Position numbers and translations under genes: made by a program. A model generated the notes under the pieces. It was given only the letters and a program-made list of their open reading frames with translations. It ran no database searches and was not told the DNA's origin. A DNA stretch of 64,000 nucleotides, from assembly GCF_025998815.1 (NCBI RefSeq), contig NZ_AP026678.1, positions 3,144,001 to 3,208,000 of the forward strand, in the 5' to 3' direction. This document shows, piece by piece, positions 1 to 9,156 of the stretch. Origin of the DNA: Ignavibacterium sp. (GTDB taxonomy: Bacteria > Bacteroidota > Ignavibacteria > Ignavibacteriales > Ignavibacteriaceae). Numbering within the stretch: the stretch's first letter is position 1; every line of letters begins with the position of its first letter.

Positions 1-2
1 AA

Positions 3-674
3 AAGTTAACATTTGATGTTAAGTATGGATTTGTTACGGCAGGTATCGCAACAATGCAGATTCCCAAGATTAAAAGAATATCCGGACGAGATGCATATCA
101 TGTTACATTTGAAGTTAATTCGGTTCCGAGCTTCGATTTATTTTATAAAGTTCGTGACAGATATGAAACTTATATTGATGTCGAAGGACTTTTCCCCTGG
201 AGATTTGAACAACATATTCGTGAAGGAAAATATTCGAGAGACTTTTCTGCGTTCTTTGATCAGAGAAAAGGCAAAGCAAAAACCACAGAAGGCGAGTACG
301 ATATTCCAAAGTATGTTCACGATATAGTTTCAGCTTTTTATTTTGCAAGAACATTAGATTATTCAGGTATGAAAAAAGGTGATAAAATTCATCTTCAGAA
401 TTTTTATAAAGATAAAGTTTATGATCTTGATGTTGTTTATCACGGCAAAGAAACTATTGAAGTAGCTGCCGGCAAGTTTGATTGTATAATTGTTGAACCA
501 CTTGTTCAGGAAGGTGGTTTGTTCAAATCCGAAGGCAACATTGTTATCTGGTTAACAGATGATGATATAAAAATGCCTGTTCGTGTAAAAACAAAAGTTG
601 TTGTTGGTGCAATTGACGCTGATTTAACCTCATACGAAGGACTTGCAGGTCCGCTAAAATCAAAGAGAAAATAA
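3..674 (+). CDS. DUF3108 domain protein (5' end missing)
   Basis: The reading frame is already open at the left edge, so the true start lies outside the window; the first Met at position 54 is internal. The visible 223 residues begin with a DUF3108-like strand (FDVKYGFVTAGIATM) and end with the family's usual block (GNIVIWLTDDD, PVRVKTKVVVGAIDADL). DUF3108 proteins are predicted exported beta-rich proteins of unknown function, common in Bacteroidota and Proteobacteria. The signal peptide, if any, is not visible. A strong terminator follows directly, so this is the last gene of its operon. Family assignment is from sequence pattern only. Confidence 0.75.
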   Translation, partial: KLTFDVKYGFVTAGIATMQIPKIKRISGRDAYHVTFEVNSVPSFDLFYKVRDRYETYIDVEGLFPWRFEQHIREGKYSRDFSAFFDQRKGKAKTTEGEYDIPKYVHDIVSAFYFARTLDYSGMKKGDKIHLQNFYKDKVYDLDVVYHGKETIEVAAGKFDCIIVEPLVQEGGLFKSEGNIVIWLTDDDIKMPVRVKTKVVVGAIDADLTSYEGLAGPLKSKRK

Positions 675-700
675 AAATCAGCTTGAGTATTTAAAGTCAG

Positions 701-733
701 GAAAGAAGCTTCGGCTTCTTTTCTTGTTTTAAA
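701..733 (+). terminator. Rho-independent terminator with UUCG tetraloop
   Basis: An 8-bp perfect stem (702-709 with 714-721) closes a TTCG loop on a C-G pair, the very stable UUCG tetraloop arrangement. A T-rich tail follows (TTTTCTTGTTTT). It ends the DUF3108 operon and separates it from the promoter of the next gene. Confidence 0.8.
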
Positions 734-736
734 GAT

Positions 737-767
737 TTGAGTAAACAAAAGCTTATCTTTAACTTTG
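737..767 (+). promoter_or_regulatory. Bacteroidetes-type promoter for the CPBP gene
   Basis: TTG (737-739), a 20-nt spacer, then TAACTTTG (760-767), an exact match to the TAnnTTTG -7 consensus. The predicted transcript would start near 773-776 and leave a leader of about 20 nt before the ATG at 794. The spacer length is identical to the four other promoters listed. Confidence 0.7.
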
Positions 768-793
768 ATTGTAATAAATCTATATTCTTAAAA

Positions 794-1762
794 ATGAGTG
801 ACGACTTAAATCAAAATAACGAACAGCAAAATCAAAACGATTTTGAAGAAATAAATAAATCCCGTGAACAAATTAAATCGAACATTTCACCAATTGCTGC
901 AGCATTTATTGGTTTAGTCGGTGGATTTTTTCTTTATCAGTTCGTTGGCGGACTTTTATCTCTTATCGTTTTTGGGTTCGATTTGGATAAAGCTCCAATC
1001 AATGGATTGAGACTGATGACAATGGCTGGCCAGATTCTTTTTATTCTTCTTCCTGCATTGGTTTTTTCAAAATTGATTTATGAAGATGTCGGAAAGATTA
1101 TTCGTTTAAGAATTCCGGACTGGACAGAAGTGGTTCTCTTTGTTGTTGGAATAGGAATATTAACTCCGTTGCTTCAAAGTTATCTTTATATTCAAAACTA
1201 TTACATTGAAGTTTGGGCAAAACATTCTGAGTCAATCAACACATTAAAATCTTTTTTCGATTCATTGAATGAACTTGTTGATAAAACTTATGGTAACTTA
1301 TTAAAAGCTTCAGGTGTGCCTGAGCTATTATTTGTTGTGTTAATTGTAGCAGTTGTTCCTGCAGTTTCTGAAGAAGTAATGTTCCGTGGATTTATTCAAC
1401 GAAGTTTTGAGTTGAAGATTAAACCTTTTGTTGCAGCATTATTAACAGCAGTTTTCTTTAGTCTATATCATTTCAATCCTTATGGCTTAATACCACTTGC
1501 AGTGCTTGGATTTTATTTCGGCTTTGCTGCTTACACTTCCAAGACATTACTGATACCAATTTTACTACACTTTCTAAATAACTTTACTGCAGTCATGCTT
1601 TATTATATTATTGGAAGTGAAGAACTAATTAAATCTGATGTATCTGCAAAATCAGGTGATGATCTCGGTTTTTATACTTTTGTTACTATTGCCTTGTTAC
1701 TTGTATTTGTTGCTTTAATTTTTCTGATAAAAAAATATTATTCTCAAAAACAAATCGCATAG
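794..1762 (+). CDS. CPBP family intramembrane metalloprotease
   Basis: A 322-residue polytopic membrane protein of the CPBP (CAAX protease / bacteriocin-processing, Abi) family. It carries the family's motif 1, EEVMFRGF, at about residue 192, motif 2 around YHFNPYG, and motif 3 LLHFLNNF, which together supply the presumed metal-binding Glu and His residues. About seven hydrophobic segments are visible. The frame is open upstream to a TTG at 737, but that TTG is the -33 element of a promoter, so I place the start at the ATG at 794. Substrates are unknown; homologues act in protein processing or stress. A zinc-ribbon gene follows 8 bp downstream, probably co-transcribed. Confidence 0.85.
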   Translation: MSDDLNQNNEQQNQNDFEEINKSREQIKSNISPIAAAFIGLVGGFFLYQFVGGLLSLIVFGFDLDKAPINGLRLMTMAGQILFILLPALVFSKLIYEDVGKIIRLRIPDWTEVVLFVVGIGILTPLLQSYLYIQNYYIEVWAKHSESINTLKSFFDSLNELVDKTYGNLLKASGVPELLFVVLIVAVVPAVSEEVMFRGFIQRSFELKIKPFVAALLTAVFFSLYHFNPYGLIPLAVLGFYFGFAAYTSKTLLIPILLHFLNNFTAVMLYYIIGSEELIKSDVSAKSGDDLGFYTFVTIALLLVFVALIFLIKKYYSQKQIA

Positions 1763-1770
1763 GAGGAGTT

Positions 1771-2127
1771 ATGCCTGTATGCCCTAATTGTAAATATGAA
1801 TATGTTAAAGGGATTGATAAATGTCCTGACTGTGGAGCTGAACTTGTCGATGAGCTTCCTCCGGAAATTATTCTGAATGAAGCTGATTGGGTTGTTGTTT
1901 ACACAACTTCATTCGATTATGAAGCAGAAATGTTGAAGGGAAATCTTGAAAGTGCAGGAATATCTGCAACTATTCTTTCTCAGAAAGACAGTAGCTTCCC
2001 CGCACCAGGTGATTTATCAATCATAAAACTTCTTGTTAAAAAAGAAGATGCTGAAAGTGCTGTCACTTTTCTGGATGAGTTTAAGAAAAGTCTCGAGTCT
2101 GAAAACGAGGAAGATGAAACTGAGTAA
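1771..2127 (+). CDS. Zinc-ribbon, DUF2007-type putative signal-transducing protein
   Basis: A 118-residue protein beginning with a two-knuckle zinc ribbon (CPNC at residues 4-7, CPDC near 18-21), followed by a DUF2007-like domain (VVVYTTSFDYEAEMLKGNLESAGI, broken here by family convention into a strand-helix repeat) and an acidic tail. DUF2007 resembles a GlnB-fold regulatory domain; its function is not established. A strong AGGAGG ribosome binding site lies just before the ATG. The 3' end overlaps the start of cdsA by 14 nt, suggesting translational coupling. Confidence 0.75.
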   Translation: MPVCPNCKYEYVKGIDKCPDCGAELVDELPPEIILNEADWVVVYTTSFDYEAEMLKGNLESAGISATILSQKDSSFPAPGDLSIIKLLVKKEDAESAVTFLDEFKKSLESENEEDETE

Positions 2128-2938
2128 CACTGCCGTAAGAATTATTGTTTCCGTTGTTGCTATTCCACTTATTCTCTTAGTTTCTTATTTGGGTAAGTGG
2201 TACTTCACGGCTTTTACGCTTGCAATTTCTTTAATAGCTTATTATGAATTTTCTTCTTTTGCAAGAGCTAAAAATGCTTTGGTAAATCTTCCTGTTGGTT
2301 TAATTGGTATTGTTTTGATTTTATTAAATCAATTCAAGCCATTTCTTGATTTCAAAGCTTTGACGATTATCTGGTTTTTGATTCTTCTAATTTATGAACT
2401 ATTCAGAAATAAGGAATCTGCTCTGTTGAATCTGGGCTTAACTTCATTCGGATTTTTGTACTTTGCTTTAATGGGAAGTAGCTTGATTGCAATAAGAGAA
2501 TTTTATCCTGATGTTGATAGTCTTTACACTCAGGGAGCGTTTCTGATATTTTCAATGCTTGGTACGATATGGATATGCGATTCAGCTGCATTCTTTTTTG
2601 GAACTGCTTTGGGAAAACATAAACTATTCCCTCGTGTTAGTCCAAAGAAAAGCTGGGAAGGAGCAATATTTGGATTTGTCTTTGCAATTCTTACTATGAT
2701 ATTATTTCATAAAATTTTTATTGGTTTCCTTTCGTTCACTACAGCGATAGGAATTGGTTTTATCATCGGAACATTTGGACAAATTGGTGATTTGGTAGAA
2801 TCATTACTTAAACGCGATGCAGGTGTTAAAGATTCTTCCAATCTGATTCCTGGTCACGGTGGAATCTTTGATAGATTTGATTCATTATTGTTCAGTGCTC
2901 CTTTTGTTTACTACTATTTATTTTATTTCGGAAGATGA
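2114..2938 (+). CDS. cdsA: Phosphatidate cytidylyltransferase
   Basis: Makes CDP-diacylglycerol from phosphatidate and CTP, the branch-point step of phospholipid synthesis, in the inner membrane. The 274-residue protein has about seven membrane segments and, near residues 228-255, the CDP-DAG synthase signature: SLLKRDAGVKDSSNLIPGHG followed by GIFDRFD, including the conserved KR, KD and HGG/DR residues. I chose the ATG at 2114; a longer frame from 2033 would add 27 Lys/Leu-rich residues that are only the shadow of the upstream gene's 3' end. It overlaps the upstream gene by 14 nt and rimO by 4 nt, so the three are one transcription unit. Confidence 0.93.
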   Translation: MKLSNTAVRIIVSVVAIPLILLVSYLGKWYFTAFTLAISLIAYYEFSSFARAKNALVNLPVGLIGIVLILLNQFKPFLDFKALTIIWFLILLIYELFRNKESALLNLGLTSFGFLYFALMGSSLIAIREFYPDVDSLYTQGAFLIFSMLGTIWICDSAAFFFGTALGKHKLFPRVSPKKSWEGAIFGFVFAILTMILFHKIFIGFLSFTTAIGIGFIIGTFGQIGDLVESLLKRDAGVKDSSNLIPGHGGIFDRFDSLLFSAPFVYYYLFYFGR

Positions 2939-4239
2939 AAAGAAAAGAAAAAGTTTCTGTAATTACACTTGGTTGTTCGAAAAACACAGTTGACTCAGAA
3001 AGATTGATGAGGCAAATTCAACTGAACGACATTCCAATGATTGACGACCCTAATAAAGCTGATACAGTCATTATAAATACTTGTGGATTTATTGAAGCAG
3101 CGAAAGAAGAATCCGTTAACACAATACTTCAGGCAGTTGCATTGAAAAATTCTGGTAAACTGAAAAAGCTAATTGTTGCAGGTTGTCTTTCTGAAAGATA
3201 TATGGATGATCTTAAAAATGAAATCCCTGAAGTTGATATTTATTTCGGAACAGAAAAGTACGAAGAAATAATTAAAGAGCTTGGTGGAAAATTCAAATAT
3301 GAACTGCTCGGCGAAAGACTTCTTTCAACTCCTTCTCACACTGCATATCTGAAAATTTCAGAAGGATGTGATCATCCTTGTTCGTTCTGTGCTATTCCTT
3401 TAATGCGGGGAAAGCATCAATCCAAGCCAATGGAATCACTGATTGAGGAAACAGAGTTTCTCGCTTCAAACGGAACAAAAGAACTTATACTTATTGCACA
3501 GGATACGACTGATTATGGAAAAGATATTTATGGAAGAAAAAACTTATCAGAGCTACTTAATAAACTTAGCGAAGTGAAAGGGATTGAATGGATAAGATTG
3601 ATGTATGCATATCCATCTCATTTCCCTGAGGATGTAATTGAAGTGATTGCTGATAATCCTAAAATTCTAAATTATGTTGACATCCCTTTGCAACATATTT
3701 CTGATGATGTTCTGAAATCAATGAGAAGAGGAGTCACTTCCAGACAAACTTACAACTTACTTTATAAATTGAGAAAAAGAATTCCTGATATTACATTAAG
3801 AACGACATTTATTGTTGGTTATCCGAATGAAACAGAAAAAGATTTTCAGCAATTAGTAGATTTTATAAAAGAAATTAAGTTTGACAGAGTAGGAACTTTT
3901 ACTTTCAGTGTTGAAGAAAATACAAGTAGCTTTATTCTTGGAGATCCGGTGCCAAAGGAAGAAAAAGAAAGAAGAAAAGAAATCTTAATGGAAATTCAAA
4001 GTCAGATATCACTTGAGAAAAATCAGTCTTTTGTTGGCAAAACATTAACAGTACTTTTAGAGTCTAAAGAATCGGAGTACTATGTCGGAAGATCTTACAG
4101 AGATGCTCCTGAAGTTGATGGCGAAGTTCTTTTCAAATCAGGCAGAAAATTAAAACCAGGCAATTTTTATGATGTGAAGATTACTGATTACGATGAGTAT
4201 GATTTGTATGGTGAAGTAATATTAAAAGAGGAGAATTAA
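2935..4239 (+). CDS. rimO: Ribosomal protein S12 methylthiotransferase
   Basis: A radical-SAM enzyme that methylthiolates the conserved Asp of ribosomal protein S12. The 434-residue protein has the UPF0004 domain with three cluster cysteines (C14, C50, C84), the radical-SAM CxxxCxxC (C145, C149, C152 in CDHPCSFC), and a C-terminal TRAM domain from about residue 370. The shorter TRAM linker and the GCSKN start favour RimO over the tRNA-acting MiaB. The ATG overlaps the cdsA stop by 4 nt (ATGA). Confidence 0.93.
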   Translation: MKRKEKVSVITLGCSKNTVDSERLMRQIQLNDIPMIDDPNKADTVIINTCGFIEAAKEESVNTILQAVALKNSGKLKKLIVAGCLSERYMDDLKNEIPEVDIYFGTEKYEEIIKELGGKFKYELLGERLLSTPSHTAYLKISEGCDHPCSFCAIPLMRGKHQSKPMESLIEETEFLASNGTKELILIAQDTTDYGKDIYGRKNLSELLNKLSEVKGIEWIRLMYAYPSHFPEDVIEVIADNPKILNYVDIPLQHISDDVLKSMRRGVTSRQTYNLLYKLRKRIPDITLRTTFIVGYPNETEKDFQQLVDFIKEIKFDRVGTFTFSVEENTSSFILGDPVPKEEKERRKEILMEIQSQISLEKNQSFVGKTLTVLLESKESEYYVGRSYRDAPEVDGEVLFKSGRKLKPGNFYDVKITDYDEYDLYGEVILKEEN

Positions 4240-4242
4240 GAA

Positions 4243-5517
4243 ATGAAATATTTAATAAGCTTATTGCTCGTAGTCAGCTTTATAGCATTTCCTCAGGATC
4301 AAAATTCTGATAGAAACTTCAAATTATCCTATGAAGCTTTCTTTCATCAGGACTTTGTGAACTTCCGCTCAGATAAACCCGGAATGACCAGAGTTGATGT
4401 TTATATTCAAGTTCCCTACAAAAGTCTTCAGTTTATAAAAACCGGACAAGGATTTACTGCGAAGTATTCAGTTGTGGTTTCTGTATTTGATGAATCAAAA
4501 GATAAGTTGATTGTTGAGAAAACCTGGAATGAAACCATTAATGTTATCGACTTCTCTCAGACAACTTCCAGATTGAATTATAATGTTGGTTACAGATCAT
4601 TTGATTTGAAACCTGGTAATTATTTTTTCAGAACGGCGGTGATTGATAGCGATTCAAAGAAAGAAGTTAAATCGGAGAACACATTTCGTGTCAGAGAATT
4701 TAACCCTGAAATTGATATGAGTGATATATTGCTTGTAACAAGTTCGGAGACCAGAACTAATCAGGTAATGCCTAACATTCCACGCAATGTAACTCTTTCA
4801 GTTGGTGGATTGCAATTCTTTTACGAGATTTATTCAAATGATAGTTCCTCAAGAAATTGTACTGTTGATTATGAAATATTAGATAAAGACTCAAAAGTAC
4901 TTTATAAAAAATCAGTGTTAAAAGAATTAGGTTTTGGTAAAAATCAAATTGTTGAGTCGCTCGGCGATTTAAGACTGGACTTAGGTACATTTATTCTGAG
5001 AACAACTCTTAAGGATGAAAACTTCAAATCAATTACAACAATCAACAAATCGTTTTTCTCCAGATGGGTTGGACTTCCGGGGAGCGTAACTGATCTTGAT
5101 AAAGCAATCTCTCAGATGGTTTACATTGCAACTCCGGATGAACTTAGCAAACTGAAAGATTCAAAAAACAACGATGAAAAGCTCAAAAACTTTTTAGAGT
5201 TCTGGAAGAAAAAAGATCCTTCGCCAAATAATGAAGAGAATGAAGTATTCAATGAATATTTCCGAAGGGTAGCTTATGCCAATGATAATTTTTCAAACTA
5301 CAATGAAGGTTGGAGAACTGACAGAGGAATGGTTTATATAATTCTCGGCGCTCCGAATAATATTGATCGTCATCCGTTTGAATATGATTCCAAACCTTAT
5401 GAAATATGGGAATACTATGAACTGAACAGAAGTTTTATCTTTCTTGATCAAACAGGATTTGGAGATTATCGTTTGATTACTCCTTTAACAGGTGATTTAT
5501 TCAGATATCGTTATTGA
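4243..5517 (+). CDS. GWxTD domain exported protein
   Basis: A 424-residue predicted exported protein: short hydrophobic signal peptide (residues 1-17), an N-terminal beta-rich region, and a C-terminal GWxTD domain named for the motif visible at about residue 356 (EGWRTDRGMVYI), followed by GAPNNIDRHPF and YEIWEYY. These proteins are found mainly in FCB-group bacteria and Acidobacteria and have no established function. It starts 3 bp after rimO and so probably belongs to that operon. Confidence 0.85.
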   Translation: MKYLISLLLVVSFIAFPQDQNSDRNFKLSYEAFFHQDFVNFRSDKPGMTRVDVYIQVPYKSLQFIKTGQGFTAKYSVVVSVFDESKDKLIVEKTWNETINVIDFSQTTSRLNYNVGYRSFDLKPGNYFFRTAVIDSDSKKEVKSENTFRVREFNPEIDMSDILLVTSSETRTNQVMPNIPRNVTLSVGGLQFFYEIYSNDSSSRNCTVDYEILDKDSKVLYKKSVLKELGFGKNQIVESLGDLRLDLGTFILRTTLKDENFKSITTINKSFFSRWVGLPGSVTDLDKAISQMVYIATPDELSKLKDSKNNDEKLKNFLEFWKKKDPSPNNEENEVFNEYFRRVAYANDNFSNYNEGWRTDRGMVYIILGAPNNIDRHPFEYDSKPYEIWEYYELNRSFIFLDQTGFGDYRLITPLTGDLFRYRY

Positions 5518-5562
5518 TTTTTTTGATAAGCATTAAAATATCTTCACTCATTTCGGTTAATT

Positions 5563-6534
5563 ATGATTTTAATTATCACACTCAATCCTTTGCTCGAAAG
5601 AAGATTTTACTACCCACAAATCTTTGAAGGAAAAGTAAACAGAAACGGAAAAGTTCTTTATCAGGCAGGTGGAAAAGGAATAAATGTTTCAAGACAATTA
5701 AAGAAATTCGGAATTGAATCTTATAATTTATTTTTCTCCGGTGGAAATGATGGTAAAATTTTTCGTGATACTCTGAAAGAGGAAGAATTACAATTCACTT
5801 CTGTTCACATTGATGACGAGACCCGTCAGGCAGCGGTTATAATCTCACAGAATGATAAAAAAGTTACTTCATTCTTTTCTGAAAATCCGGAAGTAAATCA
5901 AAAAGAAGTTGATGAAATGAAATCGCGAATTGAAAAGATGATTGTAAATTGTGAAATGGTTGTTATTTCTGGAAGCTCACCTTCATCGCTTGCAGAAGAA
6001 ATTGTTCCATACACAATTAAACTTGCAAATGATTTAGATAAGATTTCTGTTTGCGATTATTATGGAAAAAATCTGAGTGAAGTTTTTGAATCATCACCAA
6101 CAATTCTTCATAACAATCTCGAAGAAATTGAACACTCACTTGATTTGAAATTGAAAGATGAAACATCGATTACCGATTTTCTGAACTCACTTTATCAAAA
6201 AGGAATCAAAAGAGTTTTTCTTACAAATGGTGCTAATGATTTTTATGCACAAAACTTTGATTACCGTTATAAAATTTCTCCTCCAAAAGTAAACCCGATT
6301 GATTCTACTGGAAGTGGAGATGCATTCGTTGCAGGAATAATTTATGCCTGGAAGCAAGGAATGATATTCGAAGACTCATTGAAATTTGCTTCAGCGTGCG
6401 GTGCTGTTAATGCTGAGTCTTTTGAGGTTTGTAAAGTTTCATTGGAAGATGTGTATTCGCTCAAAGAAAAAGTAAGGATCGAATCCATCGGCAAGAAAAT
6501 GAAAATAATAGATGATAGCCCGCATCAGGAATAA
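5563..6534 (+). CDS. PfkB-family sugar kinase, 1-phosphofructokinase-like
   Basis: A 323-residue ribokinase/PfkB-family kinase of the 1-phosphofructokinase / tagatose-6-phosphate kinase branch. Motif 1 is GGKGINVSR (from residue 36) and motif 2 is DSTGSGDAF (from 247), where D253 is the expected catalytic base. It probably phosphorylates a phosphorylated hexose such as fructose 1- or 6-phosphate; the exact substrate cannot be read from the sequence, and no PTS or sugar-uptake genes are nearby. The 3' end overlaps the next gene by 23 nt. Confidence 0.85.
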   Translation: MILIITLNPLLERRFYYPQIFEGKVNRNGKVLYQAGGKGINVSRQLKKFGIESYNLFFSGGNDGKIFRDTLKEEELQFTSVHIDDETRQAAVIISQNDKKVTSFFSENPEVNQKEVDEMKSRIEKMIVNCEMVVISGSSPSSLAEEIVPYTIKLANDLDKISVCDYYGKNLSEVFESSPTILHNNLEEIEHSLDLKLKDETSITDFLNSLYQKGIKRVFLTNGANDFYAQNFDYRYKISPPKVNPIDSTGSGDAFVAGIIYAWKQGMIFEDSLKFASACGAVNAESFEVCKVSLEDVYSLKEKVRIESIGKKMKIIDDSPHQE

Positions 6535-8287
6535 AATATTTTTACTTGCTTTACTCCTTCTTATTTCAAATGCATCAGCACAAAATGCTGTAATCAAAAC
6601 AATAGACATTCAGGGAAATAAATATTTTGATAAATCAGATTACTTAAAATGGATTGGAATAAATATCAATCAAAGAACTTTCCCGGGCATAACAGATACA
6701 ATCAAAAATCGCATCACTTCAAATCTTATTCAAAATGGTTATCATCTTTTTAAGCTTTACAAAGTTCAAACTGATTCAATTGATTCTGTTTCAGTCAGAT
6801 TACTTATCGAACTGAGCGAAGACAATCCAACAGAAATTTCTGATATTCAATTTGTTGATATTGATAGTTCTGATATTCTATTTCTGCAATCATCATTTGA
6901 GTTTTTGAAAGGACAAATTTTAACTCAACAGGATTTTGAAGAAGCGGTTAATTCAGTTCTTACATATTTCGAAGAGAATGGTTATCCGTTTGTAAAAGTT
7001 GTAATAAAATCCGTCTTTCTTCAAAGTGATTCTGTGAACGAAAAAAATTCCGCAACAATAAAATTATCTCTTGAGAAAGGAAATCTAAGCAGAATTGATA
7101 AAGTGGAAGTGCGGGGAAATTCTTTTACGAAAGAGAATGTAATTATCCGTGAGTTGAGATTAGCCAAAGGAGAATTATACTCACAAAAAAGAATTGATGA
7201 ATTTCCGAAAAGAATAAACAGATTAAGATTTTTTGATCCAGTGCCTCCACCTCAATATTATATCAACTCAAAAGGCGAAGGTGTTTTAGTAATTGAAGTA
7301 AAAGAAAAGCAAACAAATAATTTTGACGGAATCATAGGATACATTCCGGGTACAAAAGAAAATGAAAAGGGATACATAACAGGATTAGTCAATATTTCTT
7401 TGCGAAATCTTTTTGGAACTGGCAGAGCAGCAGCAATCCGCTGGAATAAGTTTGATAGAAACTCTCAGGAGTTGGAATTAAAATATCTCGAACCATGGTT
7501 TTTAAATTTTCCATTCAATATTTCGCTTAATCTTTATCAGAGAATTCAGGATACAACTTATGTTCAAAGAAAATTTAATGGCGAGATTGAATATCTCGCT
7601 ACTGAAGATATTTCTGCTTCAATTATTTTAGGTACAGAATCTGTAATTCCAACTGAAAGAACAATTCCTGTTTTCACTGTTTATAACTCTTCTACTATTA
7701 CAACAGGATTGAATCTAAAAATTGATACTAGGGATGATCCTTATTCTCCAACATCAGGTTTGCATTTTATTAATTCTTATTCATTCAGCAGAAAAAATAT
7801 AAACGGACCTCTTCAGTTCATTACTCCACAGTTAAATACAAAATTAGATTTGCAAAGAATTGCATTCGACTTTGATATTTTCTTTCTTTTGTTTTCAAGA
7901 CAGGTATTGGCACTATCTATAAACGGAAGAGAACTAAGAGGACCTTCATTTGAGAATAGCGATTTGTTCAGACTTGGCGGAACCTCAACTTTGCGAGGTT
8001 ACAGAGAAGAACAATTTCTCGGTTCAAGAATTTTATGGACAAATTTTGAGTACAGATTTTTATTAACGCGCAGAACTTTTGCATTCGCTTTTTTCGATAC
8101 AGGATATTATCTGCGAAATGCTGAGCCCGATAAAAATATTCTTAAGTCAGAAGATTTTCTGTATGGATATGGTTTGGGACTTAATCTCGAAACAGGACTT
8201 GGCGTGCTTGCTGTAAGTTTTGCTCTTGGTCAGGGCGATTCGTTCACTGATGGTAAAATTCATTTCGGTTTAGTTAATGAATTTTGA
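6512..8287 (+). CDS. Omp85/BamA-TamA family outer membrane protein
   Basis: A 591-residue outer membrane protein with a signal peptide ending near residue 23 (NASAQ), tandem POTRA-like domains (IKTIDIQGNKYF; IDKVEVRGNSFTKENVI) and a C-terminal 16-strand-type Omp85 barrel from about residue 270. The barrel contains the RGY form of the conserved loop-6 VRGF/Y motif at R495-Y497 (STLRGYREEQFLG) and ends in Phe, as expected for a BAM client. It could be BamA, TamA-like or a paralogue; with only about two clear POTRAs it looks shorter than canonical BamA. A second Omp85 protein lies at 59.7-61.7 kb. Confidence 0.85.
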   Translation: MIARIRNKIFLLALLLLISNASAQNAVIKTIDIQGNKYFDKSDYLKWIGININQRTFPGITDTIKNRITSNLIQNGYHLFKLYKVQTDSIDSVSVRLLIELSEDNPTEISDIQFVDIDSSDILFLQSSFEFLKGQILTQQDFEEAVNSVLTYFEENGYPFVKVVIKSVFLQSDSVNEKNSATIKLSLEKGNLSRIDKVEVRGNSFTKENVIIRELRLAKGELYSQKRIDEFPKRINRLRFFDPVPPPQYYINSKGEGVLVIEVKEKQTNNFDGIIGYIPGTKENEKGYITGLVNISLRNLFGTGRAAAIRWNKFDRNSQELELKYLEPWFLNFPFNISLNLYQRIQDTTYVQRKFNGEIEYLATEDISASIILGTESVIPTERTIPVFTVYNSSTITTGLNLKIDTRDDPYSPTSGLHFINSYSFSRKNINGPLQFITPQLNTKLDLQRIAFDFDIFFLLFSRQVLALSINGRELRGPSFENSDLFRLGGTSTLRGYREEQFLGSRILWTNFEYRFLLTRRTFAFAFFDTGYYLRNAEPDKNILKSEDFLYGYGLGLNLETGLGVLAVSFALGQGDSFTDGKIHFGLVNEF

Positions 8288-8319
8288 TTGAACAACTCAA
8301 CTTAAATACTTTTGAGTTG

Positions 8320-9156
8320 ATGAATAAAATTTATAACTACATAAAACTTACTCGTCCATTAAACTGCCTTATAACAGCTCTTGTTGTTTTTGTTGGCGGA
8401 ATTATTTCGTCACATAATAATTCATTTGACAGGATACTAATCCTTGCTTCAATAGTTGCAGCCATTGTTGCAGCATCGGGAAATGTTATCAATGATTATT
8501 TCGATATTGAAATCGATAAAATATCTCATCCTGAAAGACCATTGATTAAAGGTGGAATAAAACCAGCTGATGCATTAAAGTTATACTTTATTACTGTTCT
8601 GCTTCCTTTAATCATTTCATTCTCACTGAATTTAAAATTATTTCTGATTACACTTTTGGTGTTAGCAATTTTATTTCTTTATTCTTTCATTATTAAAAAA
8701 ATTCCTTTGGTCGGAAATGTTACCATTGCTTTATTAACTGCTATTGCGTTTCTATTCGGTGGATTTGCAGTTGGTAATATCAAAGCTGCAATTATTCCGG
8801 CTGTATTTGCCTTTATGATTAATTTAATCCGCGAGCTTGTTAAAGATGCAGAGGATATCGATGGTGATAAATCTGATAATGTGATTACTTTCCCAATTAA
8901 GTTCGGACTTGAGAAAACCAGGTATCTTATTGTAGCTTTAACAATAGCATTAATCATTTTTACATTTTATCCATTTTTAGTTCGCTTATATAACATTGAA
9001 TATTTTGTTATTGTGATGTTAGTTGTCAATCCACTTTTGATTTATTCAATGAAAAAACTTTTTGTCAATGACTTAAAAGAAAATTTTCATCGGATTAGTT
9101 CTGTTCTAAAATTAAATATGCTTATTGGATTAATAGCGATTTATCTTGGCAAATGA
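8320..9156 (+). CDS. UbiA-family prenyltransferase, GGGP geranylgeranyltransferase-like
   Basis: A 278-residue integral membrane prenyltransferase with about eight hydrophobic segments. The two Asp-rich motifs are NDYFDIEID (N58, D59, D62, D66) and DAEDIDGD (D176, D179, D183). The pattern resembles the (S)-2,3-di-O-geranylgeranylglyceryl phosphate synthase-like branch common in Bacteroidota rather than MenA or UbiA proper. No GGGP synthase is visible here, so the acceptor is unknown. I chose the ATG at 8320 over a TTG at 8284, because the protein starts cleanly at the first membrane helix there. Its stop overlaps rnhB by 4 nt. Confidence 0.8.
   Translation: MNKIYNYIKLTRPLNCLITALVVFVGGIISSHNNSFDRILILASIVAAIVAASGNVINDYFDIEIDKISHPERPLIKGGIKPADALKLYFITVLLPLIISFSLNLKLFLITLLVLAILFLYSFIIKKIPLVGNVTIALLTAIAFLFGGFAVGNIKAAIIPAVFAFMINLIRELVKDAEDIDGDKSDNVITFPIKFGLEKTRYLIVALTIALIIFTFYPFLVRLYNIEYFVIVMLVVNPLLIYSMKKLFVNDLKENFHRISSVLKLNMLIGLIAIYLGK

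Noticed and set aside
737..793. N-terminal extension of the CPBP protein from a TTG at 737
   Set aside because: The TTG is the -33 element of a perfect promoter whose transcript would start after it; the ATG at 794 is the sensible start.
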